Below, in pieces: positions 29,860 through 39,457 of a DNA stretch of 64,000 nucleotides; position 1 is the first letter of the stretch, and every line of letters begins with the position of its first letter. The translations under genes and the position numbers were made by a program. Below the pieces are notes generated by a model. The model did no database searches. It was not told the origin of the DNA and was given only the letters and a program-made list of their open reading frames with translations. The DNA comes from Companilactobacillus jidongensis. Its GTDB lineage: Bacteria > Bacillota > Bacilli > Lactobacillales > Lactobacillaceae. The stretch is taken from assembly GCF_003946575.1 (NCBI RefSeq), contig NZ_RHOP01000002.1, positions 124,001-188,000 of the forward strand, given 5' to 3'.

Positions 29860-32316
29860 ATGATGAGGAGAAAAGAATACTTCAGAAAATCTTTTTTAAT
29901 CTTTTTCTGTTTTTTAAGTTTAATTTTATCTTTTGGCTTGGTTAAGACGGCTCATGCATCGGTAATTGATGGAATTGATGACGGAATTACTAATTGGATA
30001 CCAGCTAGTCAAAACCAAGTTGGACTAAAGGATCTTGGCCATGGACTACATTTGGGTTACACCTTTGGACTTGCAAGTGATTTGAATCTAAATGTAACTA
30101 ATGGTAGCGACGGCACCATTACTAAAGATTCCACTGCTGTTGGTGGTAATAATCTTTATTATTCAAAATTTAATGTATTCCTTAAAACACCAGCAGGAAC
30201 TTATGTTCCAACTACTATGCAAGGCGGACTAACCGGTACAAGTCTAACCGTTGCTGCTGACCAAGTTTCACTCTCATCCCCAGACTTCTTAATTGCACCA
30301 ACTAATGATTCTACTGGTGACGGTGCACTTGGCCTAAAGACGCAAGAATACGCATTACTTTCAAATGCAAAAGTAGGTAATGTTACAAACTCATTTACAA
30401 ACAAAAAATTCTACATTGGATCTGATGCCAACAACAATCCTGCGTACAAAATAGTCGGAGATTTTAATCGTACCGATACAGGTGGTAAAAATATATGGGG
30501 CACCTATAAAAATCTTAAGGCGGAATTATTAATAAGGATATCGCCTGGTAATGCTCCTGTCGTACAAAGAGAACTATACATAAGGAATAATGACACTACA
30601 ACTCAATCGTTCGGTGTATTGTTTGGTGAGGATACCTCCTTCGGTACTGCTAAGGGATATGAAAATGATTCTGTTCCCATATACGATTTAGGTAATAAAA
30701 GTGGATTATATATCGAGAATCAAAGGGTTCATACGACTGACCCCAGCTATAAATTAATGATTACTAACAAATTAAAAGACGGACCAACTAGTTACGTTGG
30801 GCAAAAAATGGCAAGTCCACAAAATTGGCTCACCGGTTTTTCAGGAAGTAAGTTCTCAGGTACTGGTGATGAATCCAAAGGTTATTCGTATGGTTCAATG
30901 ATAACAGGTGGTAACGTTGATTCAGCCTATACTCAAAAATGGGATTACACTACTTTAGCACCGGGGAAAATTGCCCATTATGCAACCGCAATTGGTGCTA
31001 CTGAGTCACCCTATGCACTGCCAGTTCCAAATAAATCATTTACCAACGAAACAAGTACTGATGGCAAAAATCATGTTGGCGATACATTGAAGTTTTCACT
31101 GAATATTATTAATTACGGTTTTCAAAGTAGTTGGGGCTACAAACAATTAGTTGATAAGATACCTGATGGTCTTCAAATAAAACCAGGATCAATTAAAATG
31201 ACTAGTGCTAATGGAACAACCTCATCTATTCCAGATGATGATTATGATTCTTCAACTAAGACACTAACAATTCCGATGGCAAATGAATCCATTACTGATG
31301 GTAAGGAAAACACCGTCACATTTGAAACAATTATTGCTTCATCTGCAAGTTCTCAAACACTGACTAACACCGGTGAGTTTACTGGTACTGATAACGCTAC
31401 AGGTTCAAATTCAGATACCTACAAGGCATCTGTAGATATTCCCATTGAAAAATCCGCATTCACGTATAACTTTACTCATTATTTAAAAAATGAAACTACC
31501 GGCGAAACAACTTATGGTACATCAACGAAAGCTAAGGCCGGAGACATCATTGATTATGAGACTACCTTTACTGTTCCTTCGGATAGTACAGATTATTATC
31601 AAAGCGGTACTTTAACCAATCCTATTCCCGACGGTCTTGAAAAAGTAACCGCAACGATGACAGGTTCTGACAATAATACTTACAATATAAATCCAAATAT
31701 TCCACAGGGTATTTCGTATATTAAACGGGGCAATTCAATAAAAATGAATGTTCGTGCAAAAGTAACAAAAGCCACTGCTGGAATTATCAGTAGCACAGCT
31801 CTCATAACTGGTACAACAAGTTCAGGTGCATCAACCGGTGATATAGTTTCAAATGAAGCTGACGTCAACATATCTGACGTAGTCGGTTTCACCGAAACCC
31901 CAAGTCTAATCAACTTCGGTTCATTAAACTTCACTGGACAGGAAGAATCCTTAACCAATGTTGCCACAACTGGACAGTTAATTGTCAATCACCCAACTGA
32001 CAACAACTACACTGTTTCAGTTGCTTATGATAATGACAACGCTACTACCCAGATGAGAAACAGTGATGGTGATACATTATCACCTACTTCTGATGGATTG
32101 ATATTCATCAAGTCACGCACTAGTTCTCCTGACGACAAAGGTACATGGATGCCGATCACACCTAGTGGTACGCCAATTCAGACCAGTACCTTCAATGGTA
32201 CACAGAACCTAACGAACTACATCGGTGTGGGTGATTGGAAATTGAATATCAATTCCAACACCAAGCCTGGTGCTTACAATGGTACATTGACGTGGTCAAT
32301 GGCAGATTCCATTTAA
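29860..32316 (+). CDS. Secreted WxL-like surface protein, first of a tandem pair
   Basis: 818 aa. Signal peptide with cleavage near TAHA-S (about residue 34). The large N-terminal beta domain (about 40-390) shares GITNW, VQRELYI and LYIENQ-type segments with the neighbour. A DUF11/isopeptide-like domain follows (about 390-530: TNETSTDGKNHVGDTLKFSLNI, VDKIPDGLQI), then a second such domain (about 535-675). The C-terminal WxL-like domain (about 680-818) has FTETPSLINFG and GDWKLNINSNTKPG; its last motif is LTWSM where canonical WxL has LTWxL. WxL domains bind peptidoglycan non-covalently. Closed by its own terminator. Confidence 0.82.
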   Translation: MMRRKEYFRKSFLIFFCFLSLILSFGLVKTAHASVIDGIDDGITNWIPASQNQVGLKDLGHGLHLGYTFGLASDLNLNVTNGSDGTITKDSTAVGGNNLYYSKFNVFLKTPAGTYVPTTMQGGLTGTSLTVAADQVSLSSPDFLIAPTNDSTGDGALGLKTQEYALLSNAKVGNVTNSFTNKKFYIGSDANNNPAYKIVGDFNRTDTGGKNIWGTYKNLKAELLIRISPGNAPVVQRELYIRNNDTTTQSFGVLFGEDTSFGTAKGYENDSVPIYDLGNKSGLYIENQRVHTTDPSYKLMITNKLKDGPTSYVGQKMASPQNWLTGFSGSKFSGTGDESKGYSYGSMITGGNVDSAYTQKWDYTTLAPGKIAHYATAIGATESPYALPVPNKSFTNETSTDGKNHVGDTLKFSLNIINYGFQSSWGYKQLVDKIPDGLQIKPGSIKMTSANGTTSSIPDDDYDSSTKTLTIPMANESITDGKENTVTFETIIASSASSQTLTNTGEFTGTDNATGSNSDTYKASVDIPIEKSAFTYNFTHYLKNETTGETTYGTSTKAKAGDIIDYETTFTVPSDSTDYYQSGTLTNPIPDGLEKVTATMTGSDNNTYNINPNIPQGISYIKRGNSIKMNVRAKVTKATAGIISSTALITGTTSSGASTGDIVSNEADVNISDVVGFTETPSLINFGSLNFTGQEESLTNVATTGQLIVNHPTDNNYTVSVAYDNDNATTQMRNSDGDTLSPTSDGLIFIKSRTSSPDDKGTWMPITPSGTPIQTSTFNGTQNLTNYIGVGDWKLNINSNTKPGAYNGTLTWSMADSI

Positions 32317-32328
32317 TACACAAATCAA

Positions 32329-32385
32329 AATACGTTCAAATTTCATCTAATGATTATGATAAATTTGAACGTATTTTTTGTTTTT
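32329..32385 (+). terminator. Terminator between the two WxL-like genes
   Basis: Perfect 15-bp stem AATACGTTCAAATTT/AAATTTGAACGTATT with a 17-nt loop, followed by a T-rich tract. Confidence 0.95.
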
Positions 32386-32523
32386 ATCATTTAATATCAA
32401 ATAATTATATTCTAAAAATATTCTTTAAAAGCTTTTTTATAACTACTGAAATAGCTGTGAAATTAATATACCATGTTGTTGACGAATCCAAAAAATACGT
32501 TAACTAACCTGGAGGATATTATT

Positions 32524-34953
32524 TTGAAAGGCAAAGTGCGACTCAAAATATTATTTTTGATATTATTTATTTTTTCATTTTTATTTGTCTTATTTATCTC
32601 AACCGAAACTACAACCATTGCGGACACATCCCCAACAACAAAAATAACTTGGAATCCTGGTGTCGTCTTTGACGATGGTATTAAAAAATGGTCCTATCAA
32701 AGTAATAATCAAGTTGGTAACTTAAAAATAAGTAACAATCTTCAACTTGGTTATGCCTTCGGGTTAGCCGCAAATACGTCTAAGAAGGTCACCACCGGTG
32801 GAGATGATCAAATCGCAACAGATTCATTTTTCAGTGGACAAAATACTTATTATTCTAAGATAAATACTTTTTTAAATGACAATGGAAACTACATAAGTGC
32901 ACTATTTCAATCCGGAATTACCTCCTCGTCAACTGCAAGTCAATATGTTTCAGCTTCCTCACCTGATTTTATGTTAGTACCAAGCAAAACATCTAGTAAC
33001 ATTAGTGCCCCTAAATATTCTATTTTAAGCAACTTCTTATCTGGAAAAAAATACTACGTGGAATCAGATGCTAGCAAAAAGAACTTAGCATACAAAGTTG
33101 CTGGTGATTTCATAAGAAATGATAGCTCTGGCAATTACAACTTGCAGATGGAAATAGTCCTCCGACCATCACCAAGTAATGCCGCCATCGTCCAACGCGA
33201 ATTGTATATCAAAAATAATACTCAAACCGAGCAAGACTTTGGAATACTGTACGCGGAGGATACACAGCTTGATGGAAATGACCGTATACCAATTTATTCG
33301 TTAGGAAATAACAGCGGTATTTTCATCCAAAATTACGCCTACAAATTATTATTTGATCGTAGCTTGCCAGATGGTCCGTCTAATTATGTCGTCTCATCGT
33401 ATGACTCCAGTTCAATGGATTGGACCAAGGGATTTACTCCCGCAAACTTCTCTGGTAATGGTACTGAGTCTAAAAATCTGAATTATGGCGACAAGATTAT
33501 CAGTGGTGCTATTGATACTTCCTACACGATGAAATGGCCATACACGACCTTGAAACCCGGTGCAACAGCGCATTACGTTTCATCAGTCGGTGTCTCTCAA
33601 CCAAAATACGCTATACCAAAGGTCACAAAAACTTACACGAATAAAACTAGTACCGATGGCAAAAATCGTATCGGTGACAAATTGAATTTTGATTTAAAAA
33701 TAGCAAACATTGGATACAACAGTAATTGGTCCTTTACCAAACTAGTTGATAAGATTCCTGACGGATTACAGATTGACCCTAATAGTCTAGTTCTCAAAAA
33801 CCCTGATGGCACAACAACTCCTCTGCCTGCCGAAAACTATGATACAAGTTCCAAAACTTTGACGATCCCACCGGCCTTAACTGTTCCTGATGGTAAATCA
33901 GCGTCAATCTTATTTGATACGACGATACTATCAAATGCTGGTGGCACTACGGTTCACAATATTGGAACATTCTCCGGCATTGACACGGGCTCAGATGATA
34001 CAGAAGAAAGAAATTATACCGCTACAGTTGATATTCCAGTCGAAAAACTTGCCTTTGATTATACCTTTACTAAACAAGTCAGAAATTTAACTAATGGCGA
34101 GGCGACTTACAGCGATAGTACCAACGCCAAACCAGGAGACATCGTTGAATTCAAAACTAAATTCATGGTCAACCCGGCCAGTGCTAACTCGCTCAATGAA
34201 AATAGTTATATCTACGAGGTACTACCCAGAGGCCTAATTGGAGAAATGGGAAGACCAGTAAAAACTGAATACACTAACTCAGCTCTAAATGGTCAAACAT
34301 CGTTCAAAGACACGCAGAATATGTCGGCTTGGATTCAAAAAATCGATCCTGGAAACAGCGTAACAATGGTATTTCCTGCCATAGTTACACAACCGTCTTC
34401 AGGAACTCTGAGCAGTACCACAAAAATAACACCCGTAAATACAAGTGGCGGTTCGAGCCTCGGAACACTCTACACAAATGTAGCCGATGTAGTAGTTCAA
34501 GATATGAATACTAGTGGCTTCAGACAAACACCATCATTGATCGACTTCGGACAAATCAATTACGGTGCAGAGAGTCGTCTTCTGACTAATGTTTCAACTG
34601 TCGGCCAACTTCTAGTTGAGCATTCTGCCGCGACGAACTACAAAATATCCGTCGCCTACGATAATGATAACGAAGATACAAAACTCAAAAACGAAGCCGG
34701 CGATACCCTACCAAGTTCAAAAGATGGGCTATTGTTCATCAAACAGCGTGAATCAAATCCAACCGATGCTGGTACTTGGAAACCTATTACGCCAAGTGGA
34801 ACTCCGATCCAATCTGCCTTTTTCAATTCACCATCGCCTAACTTAACTGATTATGTTGGTGTCGGAGACTGGCAACTAGCAATCGATTCACAGGCCAAAC
34901 CAGGAAAATATACTGGAACATTAACTTGGACGATAGAAGACGCGATGAGTTAA
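32524..34953 (+). CDS. Secreted WxL-like surface protein, second of a tandem pair
   Basis: 809 aa, colinear paralogue of the previous gene over its whole length (shared KTSTDGKNRIGDKLNF, VDKIPDGLQIDP, TPSLIDFGQINYG, TPSGTPIQ). The final motif is GDWQLAIDSQAKPGK and LTWTI. Start is taken as TTG 32524 with CTGGAGG 8 bases upstream; the upstream ATG 32473 lacks such a site. The hydrophobic N-terminus (LKILFLILFIFSFLFVLFIS) ends near IADTS. Since a strong terminator precedes it, it should have its own promoter, which I could not identify in the AT-rich gap. Confidence 0.8.
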   Translation: MKGKVRLKILFLILFIFSFLFVLFISTETTTIADTSPTTKITWNPGVVFDDGIKKWSYQSNNQVGNLKISNNLQLGYAFGLAANTSKKVTTGGDDQIATDSFFSGQNTYYSKINTFLNDNGNYISALFQSGITSSSTASQYVSASSPDFMLVPSKTSSNISAPKYSILSNFLSGKKYYVESDASKKNLAYKVAGDFIRNDSSGNYNLQMEIVLRPSPSNAAIVQRELYIKNNTQTEQDFGILYAEDTQLDGNDRIPIYSLGNNSGIFIQNYAYKLLFDRSLPDGPSNYVVSSYDSSSMDWTKGFTPANFSGNGTESKNLNYGDKIISGAIDTSYTMKWPYTTLKPGATAHYVSSVGVSQPKYAIPKVTKTYTNKTSTDGKNRIGDKLNFDLKIANIGYNSNWSFTKLVDKIPDGLQIDPNSLVLKNPDGTTTPLPAENYDTSSKTLTIPPALTVPDGKSASILFDTTILSNAGGTTVHNIGTFSGIDTGSDDTEERNYTATVDIPVEKLAFDYTFTKQVRNLTNGEATYSDSTNAKPGDIVEFKTKFMVNPASANSLNENSYIYEVLPRGLIGEMGRPVKTEYTNSALNGQTSFKDTQNMSAWIQKIDPGNSVTMVFPAIVTQPSSGTLSSTTKITPVNTSGGSSLGTLYTNVADVVVQDMNTSGFRQTPSLIDFGQINYGAESRLLTNVSTVGQLLVEHSAATNYKISVAYDNDNEDTKLKNEAGDTLPSSKDGLLFIKQRESNPTDAGTWKPITPSGTPIQSAFFNSPSPNLTDYVGVGDWQLAIDSQAKPGKYTGTLTWTIEDAMS

Positions 34954-34957
34954 TTAG

Positions 34958-34997
34958 AAGCATTATCAGAAAAAAGCTGATAATACTTTTTTGTTTT
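34958..34997 (+). terminator. Terminator of the second WxL-like gene
   Basis: AAGCATTATCAG/CTGATAATACTT stem (one mismatch), AAAAAAG loop, then TTTTTTGTTTTT. Confidence 0.9.
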
Positions 34998-35068
34998 TCA
35001 ATCGCTTGATATAAAAGGATTTACAAAATTTTAAATTAGAAAATAATTAATTTATTTTAATTTTAGCA

Positions 35069-35097
35069 TTGACATATCTAATAAAAGAGTTTAAATT
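35069..35097 (+). promoter_or_regulatory. Promoter of the hydratase T-box transcript
   Basis: TTGACA (35069-35074), 17-bp spacer, TAAATT (35092-35097). Transcript start would be near 35103, just before Stem I. Confidence 0.7.
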
Positions 35098-35102
35098 AGC
35101 AA

Positions 35103-35395
35103 CCAATCAATAACAAACAAAAAAGACGTTCATCAGAAATTTGCTTATCTCAGGTATCTCAGAAAGTTGTCGGTCGATGCGAGGCAACACATTACCTGAA
35201 TAATCATTATCACCTGACAGTCGTGCTTCAAATCGGACTCTCCGTATTAGAAGTCACTGGTTGCACCCATTATCGTGCCGACAAATTATTTATAGTTTGT
35301 TTGAGGTACAAGTGAGTAATCACATGTGCGAATAAAGGTGGTAACACGTCCTAGACGTCCTTTGATGACTTAGTTCATCTTAGGGCGTCTTTTTG
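35103..35395 (+). ncRNA. T-box riboswitch, probable isoleucine specificity
   Basis: Stem I includes TCAGGTA/TACCTGA and the apical AGAAAGTTGTCGGTCGATGC-type sequence (35161-35180). The antiterminator has the T-box core AAGGTGGTAACACG (35335-35348), and an intrinsic terminator AGACGTCCT/AGGGCGTCT (35353-35390) follows. In my hand fold the specifier loop holds ATTATCA, so the codon is ATT or ATC, both Ile. The UGGU bulge would pair with a tRNA whose discriminator is A, which fits Ile and not His. High uncharged tRNA would allow read-through to the genes downstream. Confidence 0.8.
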
Positions 35396-35436
35396 TTTAT
35401 TGTTAATTAATTTCAAATCAAAAGAGGTGAGTCTCT

Positions 35437-35538
35437 ATGGAAGCAAATATTAGTGAATCCCAGATTAAGGGTCAGATTAAGATTTTACATATAACACAAA
35501 TAAATGGAGGCTCCACCTATGACACAAAATACAACTGA
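35437..35538 (+). CDS. Small ORF (33 aa), Ile-rich, overlapping the hydratase start
   Basis: ATG after GAGGTGA (good ribosome site) opens a 33-codon frame with six Ile codons (four ATT, two ATA) before residue 22. It ends with TGA 17 bases inside the hydratase gene, reading through the hydratase ribosome site in another frame. It lies directly after a T-box that I read as Ile-specific. It may be a leader that couples hydratase translation to Ile supply. No homologue recognised. Confidence 0.5.
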   Translation: MEANISESQIKGQIKILHITQINGGSTYDTKYN

Positions 35539-36337
35539 GACTTTAACAAATACACGACTAACAGAAAAAGAAGCTGAATTAACACAAGCACTCTACAATT
35601 CATGGAAAACTCAAAATCCGCTCAATGAAGACGAGTGGTCATATTATGCCACTGACGACGAGACCGCTTATCGCGTCCAAGACGAATTAACTAGATTGAA
35701 GAATGAATCAGTTGGTGGCTACAAGGTCTCGCTTACTAGTCAACAAACTCAAGACATGTTCAGCTCAAATGAACCACTGTATGGTGCTCAACTTACCAGT
35801 CACTTCCTGCATGCACCAACTTCAGTTAACTTGAGTGATCTAATGGAACCACTAGTAGAAGTCGAACTTTGCTTCCGAGCTAAGGAAGAACTGAATGCCA
35901 ATGACACATTGGAAGATTTATTAAATAAAACCACCGTGGCTCCGGCTCTGGAAGTGCCTGATTCAAGATTCAAAGATTGGTTCCCGAGCCTATCGAAGTA
36001 CTTGGTCATGTCAGATGCAGCAGTTGGCGGCTTAGTTGTTTATGGGGACGAGTTCGATACCAAGTTATTTCAGACGGTCGACGCGCTTGAGAATGTCAAC
36101 TGTACTTTACTTCACGACGGGAAGGAACTGAAGTCCGGTAAATCGACTGAGGTGCTTGGTAATCCACTCAAATCACTCAAATGGTTAGTCGATAAATTAG
36201 CAACTCAACATAAAACTTTACGGAAGAATCAACAAGTATCGTCAGGCACCTTCGTCTTACCACCAACACTTACAAAGGGTGTCTGGCAAGCAAGATTCGA
36301 TAACGGTCTTGGTAATGTTGATCTCGATGTTAAATAA
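35519..36337 (+). CDS. 2-keto-4-pentenoate hydratase family protein (MhpD/HpaH-like, FAH superfamily)
   Basis: 272 aa. Conserved family features: GGYKVSLTSQQTQDMF, the acidic metal-site region VEVELCFRAKEEL, EVPDSRF, and GNPLKSLKWLVDKLA near the C-terminus. Relatives hydrate 2-hydroxy-dienoates or act on 2-oxo acids in aromatic catabolism. No other catabolic gene is nearby, so the substrate is open. ATG 35519 follows GGAGG by 8 bases; an in-frame ATG at 35504 lies before that site and is unlikely. Expression depends on the upstream T-box. Confidence 0.8.
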   Translation: MTQNTTETLTNTRLTEKEAELTQALYNSWKTQNPLNEDEWSYYATDDETAYRVQDELTRLKNESVGGYKVSLTSQQTQDMFSSNEPLYGAQLTSHFLHAPTSVNLSDLMEPLVEVELCFRAKEELNANDTLEDLLNKTTVAPALEVPDSRFKDWFPSLSKYLVMSDAAVGGLVVYGDEFDTKLFQTVDALENVNCTLLHDGKELKSGKSTEVLGNPLKSLKWLVDKLATQHKTLRKNQQVSSGTFVLPPTLTKGVWQARFDNGLGNVDLDVK

Positions 36338-36343
36338 CTCCAC

Positions 36344-36369
36344 AAAAAAAGAGCCGATAGACTCGACTC
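36344..36369 (-). terminator. Terminator of the small secreted protein gene
   Basis: GAGTCGA/TCGGCTC stem (7 bp), GTCTA loop, T7 on the minus strand. The plus-strand hydratase has no separate strong terminator. Confidence 0.8.
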
Positions 36370-36384
36370 CCAATTTTAAAATTA

Positions 36385-36597
36385 TTATTTACAATCGTTA
36401 AATGCACTAATGGCGTTGTTAGCAACGTTAACATCAGTATCAACAACTTTATCGCCAATTTTAGCAGGTGCTGGAATACTTGTATCTGTATCGATCTTTG
36501 GGCTTACCGTGGCTGCTGAAACAGTTGTTACTAGTCCTGTTGCCAAGGCCGTCAACAAGGCGCCACCGTATAAAAACAATTTCATGTTATTTTTCAT
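36385..36597 (-). CDS. Small secreted protein of unknown function
   Basis: 70 aa. Signal peptide MKNNMKLFLYGGALLTALAT, cleavage near SAA (about residue 29). The mature part of about 41 residues is acidic and ends in Cys-Lys. AGGAGA lies 8 bases before the ATG, and a terminator follows. No family recognised; it could be an exported peptide or a small surface protein. Confidence 0.6.
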   Translation of the reverse strand: MKNNMKLFLYGGALLTALATGLVTTVSAATVSPKIDTDTSIPAPAKIGDKVVDTDVNVANNAISAFNDCK

Positions 36598-36705
36598 AAT
36601 AGTTATCTCCTAGGAGTTTCCTATTAATTAACAGATCCCTCAATGAATTCTTTCCTTATTTCCATCTTCATGGCCAGTTATACTCGCTAATAATAGTTAA
36701 GTCGA

Positions 36706-36731
36706 CAAAAAAAGCCGGATCTCTCCGACTT
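36706..36731 (-). terminator. Terminator of the marR-MFS-DUF4811 operon
   Basis: AAGTCGGA/TCCGGCTT 8-bp stem, GAGA loop, T7 on the minus strand, after the stop at 36745. Confidence 0.88.
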
Positions 36732-36744
36732 GTCTACTTAGCTA

Positions 36745-37467
36745 TTATTTAGTTACTTCTTCAACGACTTTTGCCATTGCTTGTGCTTTAAATTCTTTTT
36801 GAGCTTGTTGCATAACTTGCTTTTGTTGCGCAGAACTCATTGAAGGATTGACTGTCATTGCCTTTGTAACTGCTGCTTTGATGTATGCTTCACCTTCGGT
36901 CTTCATTTGAGCTTGGACTTTTTTACTCTTCAATTCTTTACTCAACTTAGCAGCTTGAGTGGTTGACAAGACTAACCAATCATTCCCAACGTGGAATGTA
37001 TTCGATTGTTTGATGAACTCTTTGTTATTACCTGAGATACTGAATAGGAATGAATAAAAACCATTCTTATATTCCCAACGAGTCGTCTTCTTAGTCAAAG
37101 TATTTGAGCTCGAACCCTTCTTAACTTTGTTAGTAACGTTAAGATCTGCTTTAGTATGGTTAGGATTCTTAGCTTTTTCCGTTTCAGGGGTGCGATAGAC
37201 ATAAACATTTTCATCACCGCTTGTTCCCAATTCCTTATAAAGTAGGACATTAGAACCCTTTTGTACGGTTTGAATTTGAATTGTCTTTTCACTAGTTACC
37301 TTTTCCATACCGAAGTGACTATATTCATTTGATACTAATAGAACAATACTTCCGATAAACATAATAATAAAAATCGCTGTTAAACTATAACCGACTTTTT
37401 TATTTTGAATAAAGACGGCAAAGTAATATGCCAAAATGGCACAAATAATAATTGATGCTATAACCAT
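36745..37467 (-). CDS. DUF4811 membrane-anchored protein
   Basis: 240 aa. Two N-terminal membrane helices (about 3-17 and 24-46), then an extracytoplasmic domain with beta strands and a basic, Gln-rich helical tail (MKTEGEAYIKAAV, QKQVMQQAQKEFK). It matches the DUF4811 family as I recall it, which is usually encoded next to an MFS drug exporter in lactobacilli. Start overlaps the MFS stop by one base. Possible accessory to the exporter; untested. Confidence 0.8.
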   Translation of the reverse strand: MVIASIIICAILAYYFAVFIQNKKVGYSLTAIFIIMFIGSIVLLVSNEYSHFGMEKVTSEKTIQIQTVQKGSNVLLYKELGTSGDENVYVYRTPETEKAKNPNHTKADLNVTNKVKKGSSSNTLTKKTTRWEYKNGFYSFLFSISGNNKEFIKQSNTFHVGNDWLVLSTTQAAKLSKELKSKKVQAQMKTEGEAYIKAAVTKAMTVNPSMSSAQQKQVMQQAQKEFKAQAMAKVVEEVTK

Positions 37468-38966
37468 TATTTGTCACCTTCCATTTCAACGTTCATTTTT
37501 TCAGGATCTATTTCTTTTGACTTAGTGTTATTTTTTACCATAAACGTAGTACCAAGAGCAATAACACAGAATAGAATAGCAACACCGAAGGCTGCATGAT
37601 AACCATTCAAGGTTGCATTGAAGAACTTATCTTGATACTTAAGTGGTGATTGAGCAAGGATGCTCTTACCAGGTTTCAAATTATTTGTAACGTTAGTCAA
37701 GACACTGACCAAGATGGCTGTACCCATTGAACTGAAGACCTGACGAACAGTGTTATTAACAGCAGTACCATGACTTATCAAGTCAAATGGCAAAGCATTC
37801 ATACCATCAGTTGTAACAGGCATCAAGACCATTGAGATACCAAACATACGAACCATGTATAAGACAACAATATCTAGAACAGGTGTTGATTTAGTTAAGA
37901 ATAAGAATGGAATTGTACCGGCAGTCAACAAGAACATACCCATACGAGCTAAATCCTTAGGTCCGAATCTATCGAATGCACGACCTGTGATAGGACTCAT
38001 AACACCAATTAAGATGGCACCAGGTAATAGTGTTAATCCAGAATGGAAGGCACTCATACCCTTAACAATTTGAAGATACAATGGCAAGATCATTTCAACA
38101 CCGACCATGGCCATATTTGTTACAGATGATAAGGTAGCTGAAACAGCGAACTTCTTCACCTTGAAAACACGTAATTCCAAGAAAGGTGTCTCCATCTTGA
38201 GTTGACGATAACCGAATAGAACAACGATAATTGCTCCACCGATGATAGTACTCAAGACGATCGGTGAACCCCAACCGTCATCACCAACTGATGAGAATCC
38301 GTATAGCACTGAACCAAATCCAACCGTCGAAAGAATAAGCGAAAGAACATCAAGTTTGGTTCTCTTAGTTTGAATAACAGGTCTCATATAAATAAGAGCC
38401 AAAATAAGTACGATGACAACGATAGGAATAATCATTCCAAAAAGATCGCGCCATGTAAAGTTATCTATGATCCAACCAGACAATGTAGGTCCGATAGCTG
38501 GAGCAAGTCCGATAACTAAGCCAGCTAGTCCCATGGCAGTACCACGTTGATTAGCTGGGAATATCGAAAGCATAATAACTTGCATAAGTGGCATTGTAAT
38601 ACCAACACCAACAGCTTGAATCAAACGTCCTGCTAGGATAGTTTGAAAGTTTGGAGCTGTAAAACACATAATCGTTCCGACTAAGAACGTTGACATAGCT
38701 ATAATATATAAAATCTTATTACTAAAATTATTACTTAACCATGCTGTAACAGGGATCATGATACCGTTGACCATCAAAAATCCGGTAGTCAACCATTGTA
38801 CAGCAGAAGTTGTAACATTGAATTCCTTCATTAAAGTTGGAAATGCAGTAGTTAAAATTGTACCGTTCAAGACAGTACAGAATGTTCCGACAAGCAATAC
38901 CATAACTAATAAGTTACGGTTGAATGGTTTGCCGTTGACATCCAAATGTTCATTACTATTTGCCAT
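37467..38966 (-). CDS. MFS multidrug exporter, DHA2 (EmrB/QacA) family
   Basis: 499 aa, 14 predicted membrane helices. Family motifs are visible: TTAFPTLMKEFNVTTSAVQWLTTGFLM (motif D region), AGRLIQAVGVGITMPLMQ and GLVIGLAPAIGPTLSGWII (motif C). It would use proton motive force to export drugs or toxic metabolites. It sits between a MarR repressor gene (35 bp upstream) and DUF4811 (one-base overlap): a regulator-exporter-accessory operon. Confidence 0.92.
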   Translation of the reverse strand: MANSNEHLDVNGKPFNRNLLVMVLLVGTFCTVLNGTILTTAFPTLMKEFNVTTSAVQWLTTGFLMVNGIMIPVTAWLSNNFSNKILYIIAMSTFLVGTIMCFTAPNFQTILAGRLIQAVGVGITMPLMQVIMLSIFPANQRGTAMGLAGLVIGLAPAIGPTLSGWIIDNFTWRDLFGMIIPIVVIVLILALIYMRPVIQTKRTKLDVLSLILSTVGFGSVLYGFSSVGDDGWGSPIVLSTIIGGAIIVVLFGYRQLKMETPFLELRVFKVKKFAVSATLSSVTNMAMVGVEMILPLYLQIVKGMSAFHSGLTLLPGAILIGVMSPITGRAFDRFGPKDLARMGMFLLTAGTIPFLFLTKSTPVLDIVVLYMVRMFGISMVLMPVTTDGMNALPFDLISHGTAVNNTVRQVFSSMGTAILVSVLTNVTNNLKPGKSILAQSPLKYQDKFFNATLNGYHAAFGVAILFCVIALGTTFMVKNNTKSKEIDPEKMNVEMEGDK

Positions 38967-39001
38967 AATAGTAAATTCCTTCTTTCATTTTTTGTATCTA
39001 T

Positions 39002-39457
39002 CTATTTATTACTATCGGGGATTTTCACTTTATCAAGATTGGCATAAACCTTCGCCATAATGACACCCAATTGCTTCAATTCATCTTCTGTAAGACCTGA
39101 ATATATGATCTCATTTGAATCCTTGAATGACTCTCTTAGTTTGTTGCCAAACTCTTTTCCCGCTTCAGTAATTTGAACAATTTTTCTACGACGGTTGTTT
39201 ACATCAACTTCACGAGTTACAAAACCTTGTTTTTCGAGTTTCTTTAATGATCGAGCAATTATCGCCCCATCGAACAAAGTAACCTCGCCAATCTTCTCTT
39301 GGTTGTAACCGGGATGTTTCGTAACAATCATCATTATTATGCAATCAGCTAAATTCAAGTCTTTTCCCTTAAGAAAAGCTGATATGATCCGCTTACGCTG
39401 CATCATAAATCTAACTGCAAAACCTATCAAATCGTAATCGTCCATTGTTCTCCTCAT
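39002..39457 (-). CDS. MarR family transcriptional regulator
   Basis: 151-aa winged-helix protein: helix-turn-helix around KHPGYNQEKIGEVTLFDGAIIARSLKKLEKQGFV and wing DVNNRRRKIVQIT. It is the first gene of the exporter operon and most likely represses it until a ligand binds. An 18-bp AT-rich palindrome overlaps its ribosome-site/upstream region. ATG with GGAGAA upstream. Confidence 0.92.
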   Translation of the reverse strand: MRRTMDDYDLIGFAVRFMMQRKRIISAFLKGKDLNLADCIIMMIVTKHPGYNQEKIGEVTLFDGAIIARSLKKLEKQGFVTREVDVNNRRRKIVQITEAGKEFGNKLRESFKDSNEIIYSGLTEDELKQLGVIMAKVYANLDKVKIPDSNK

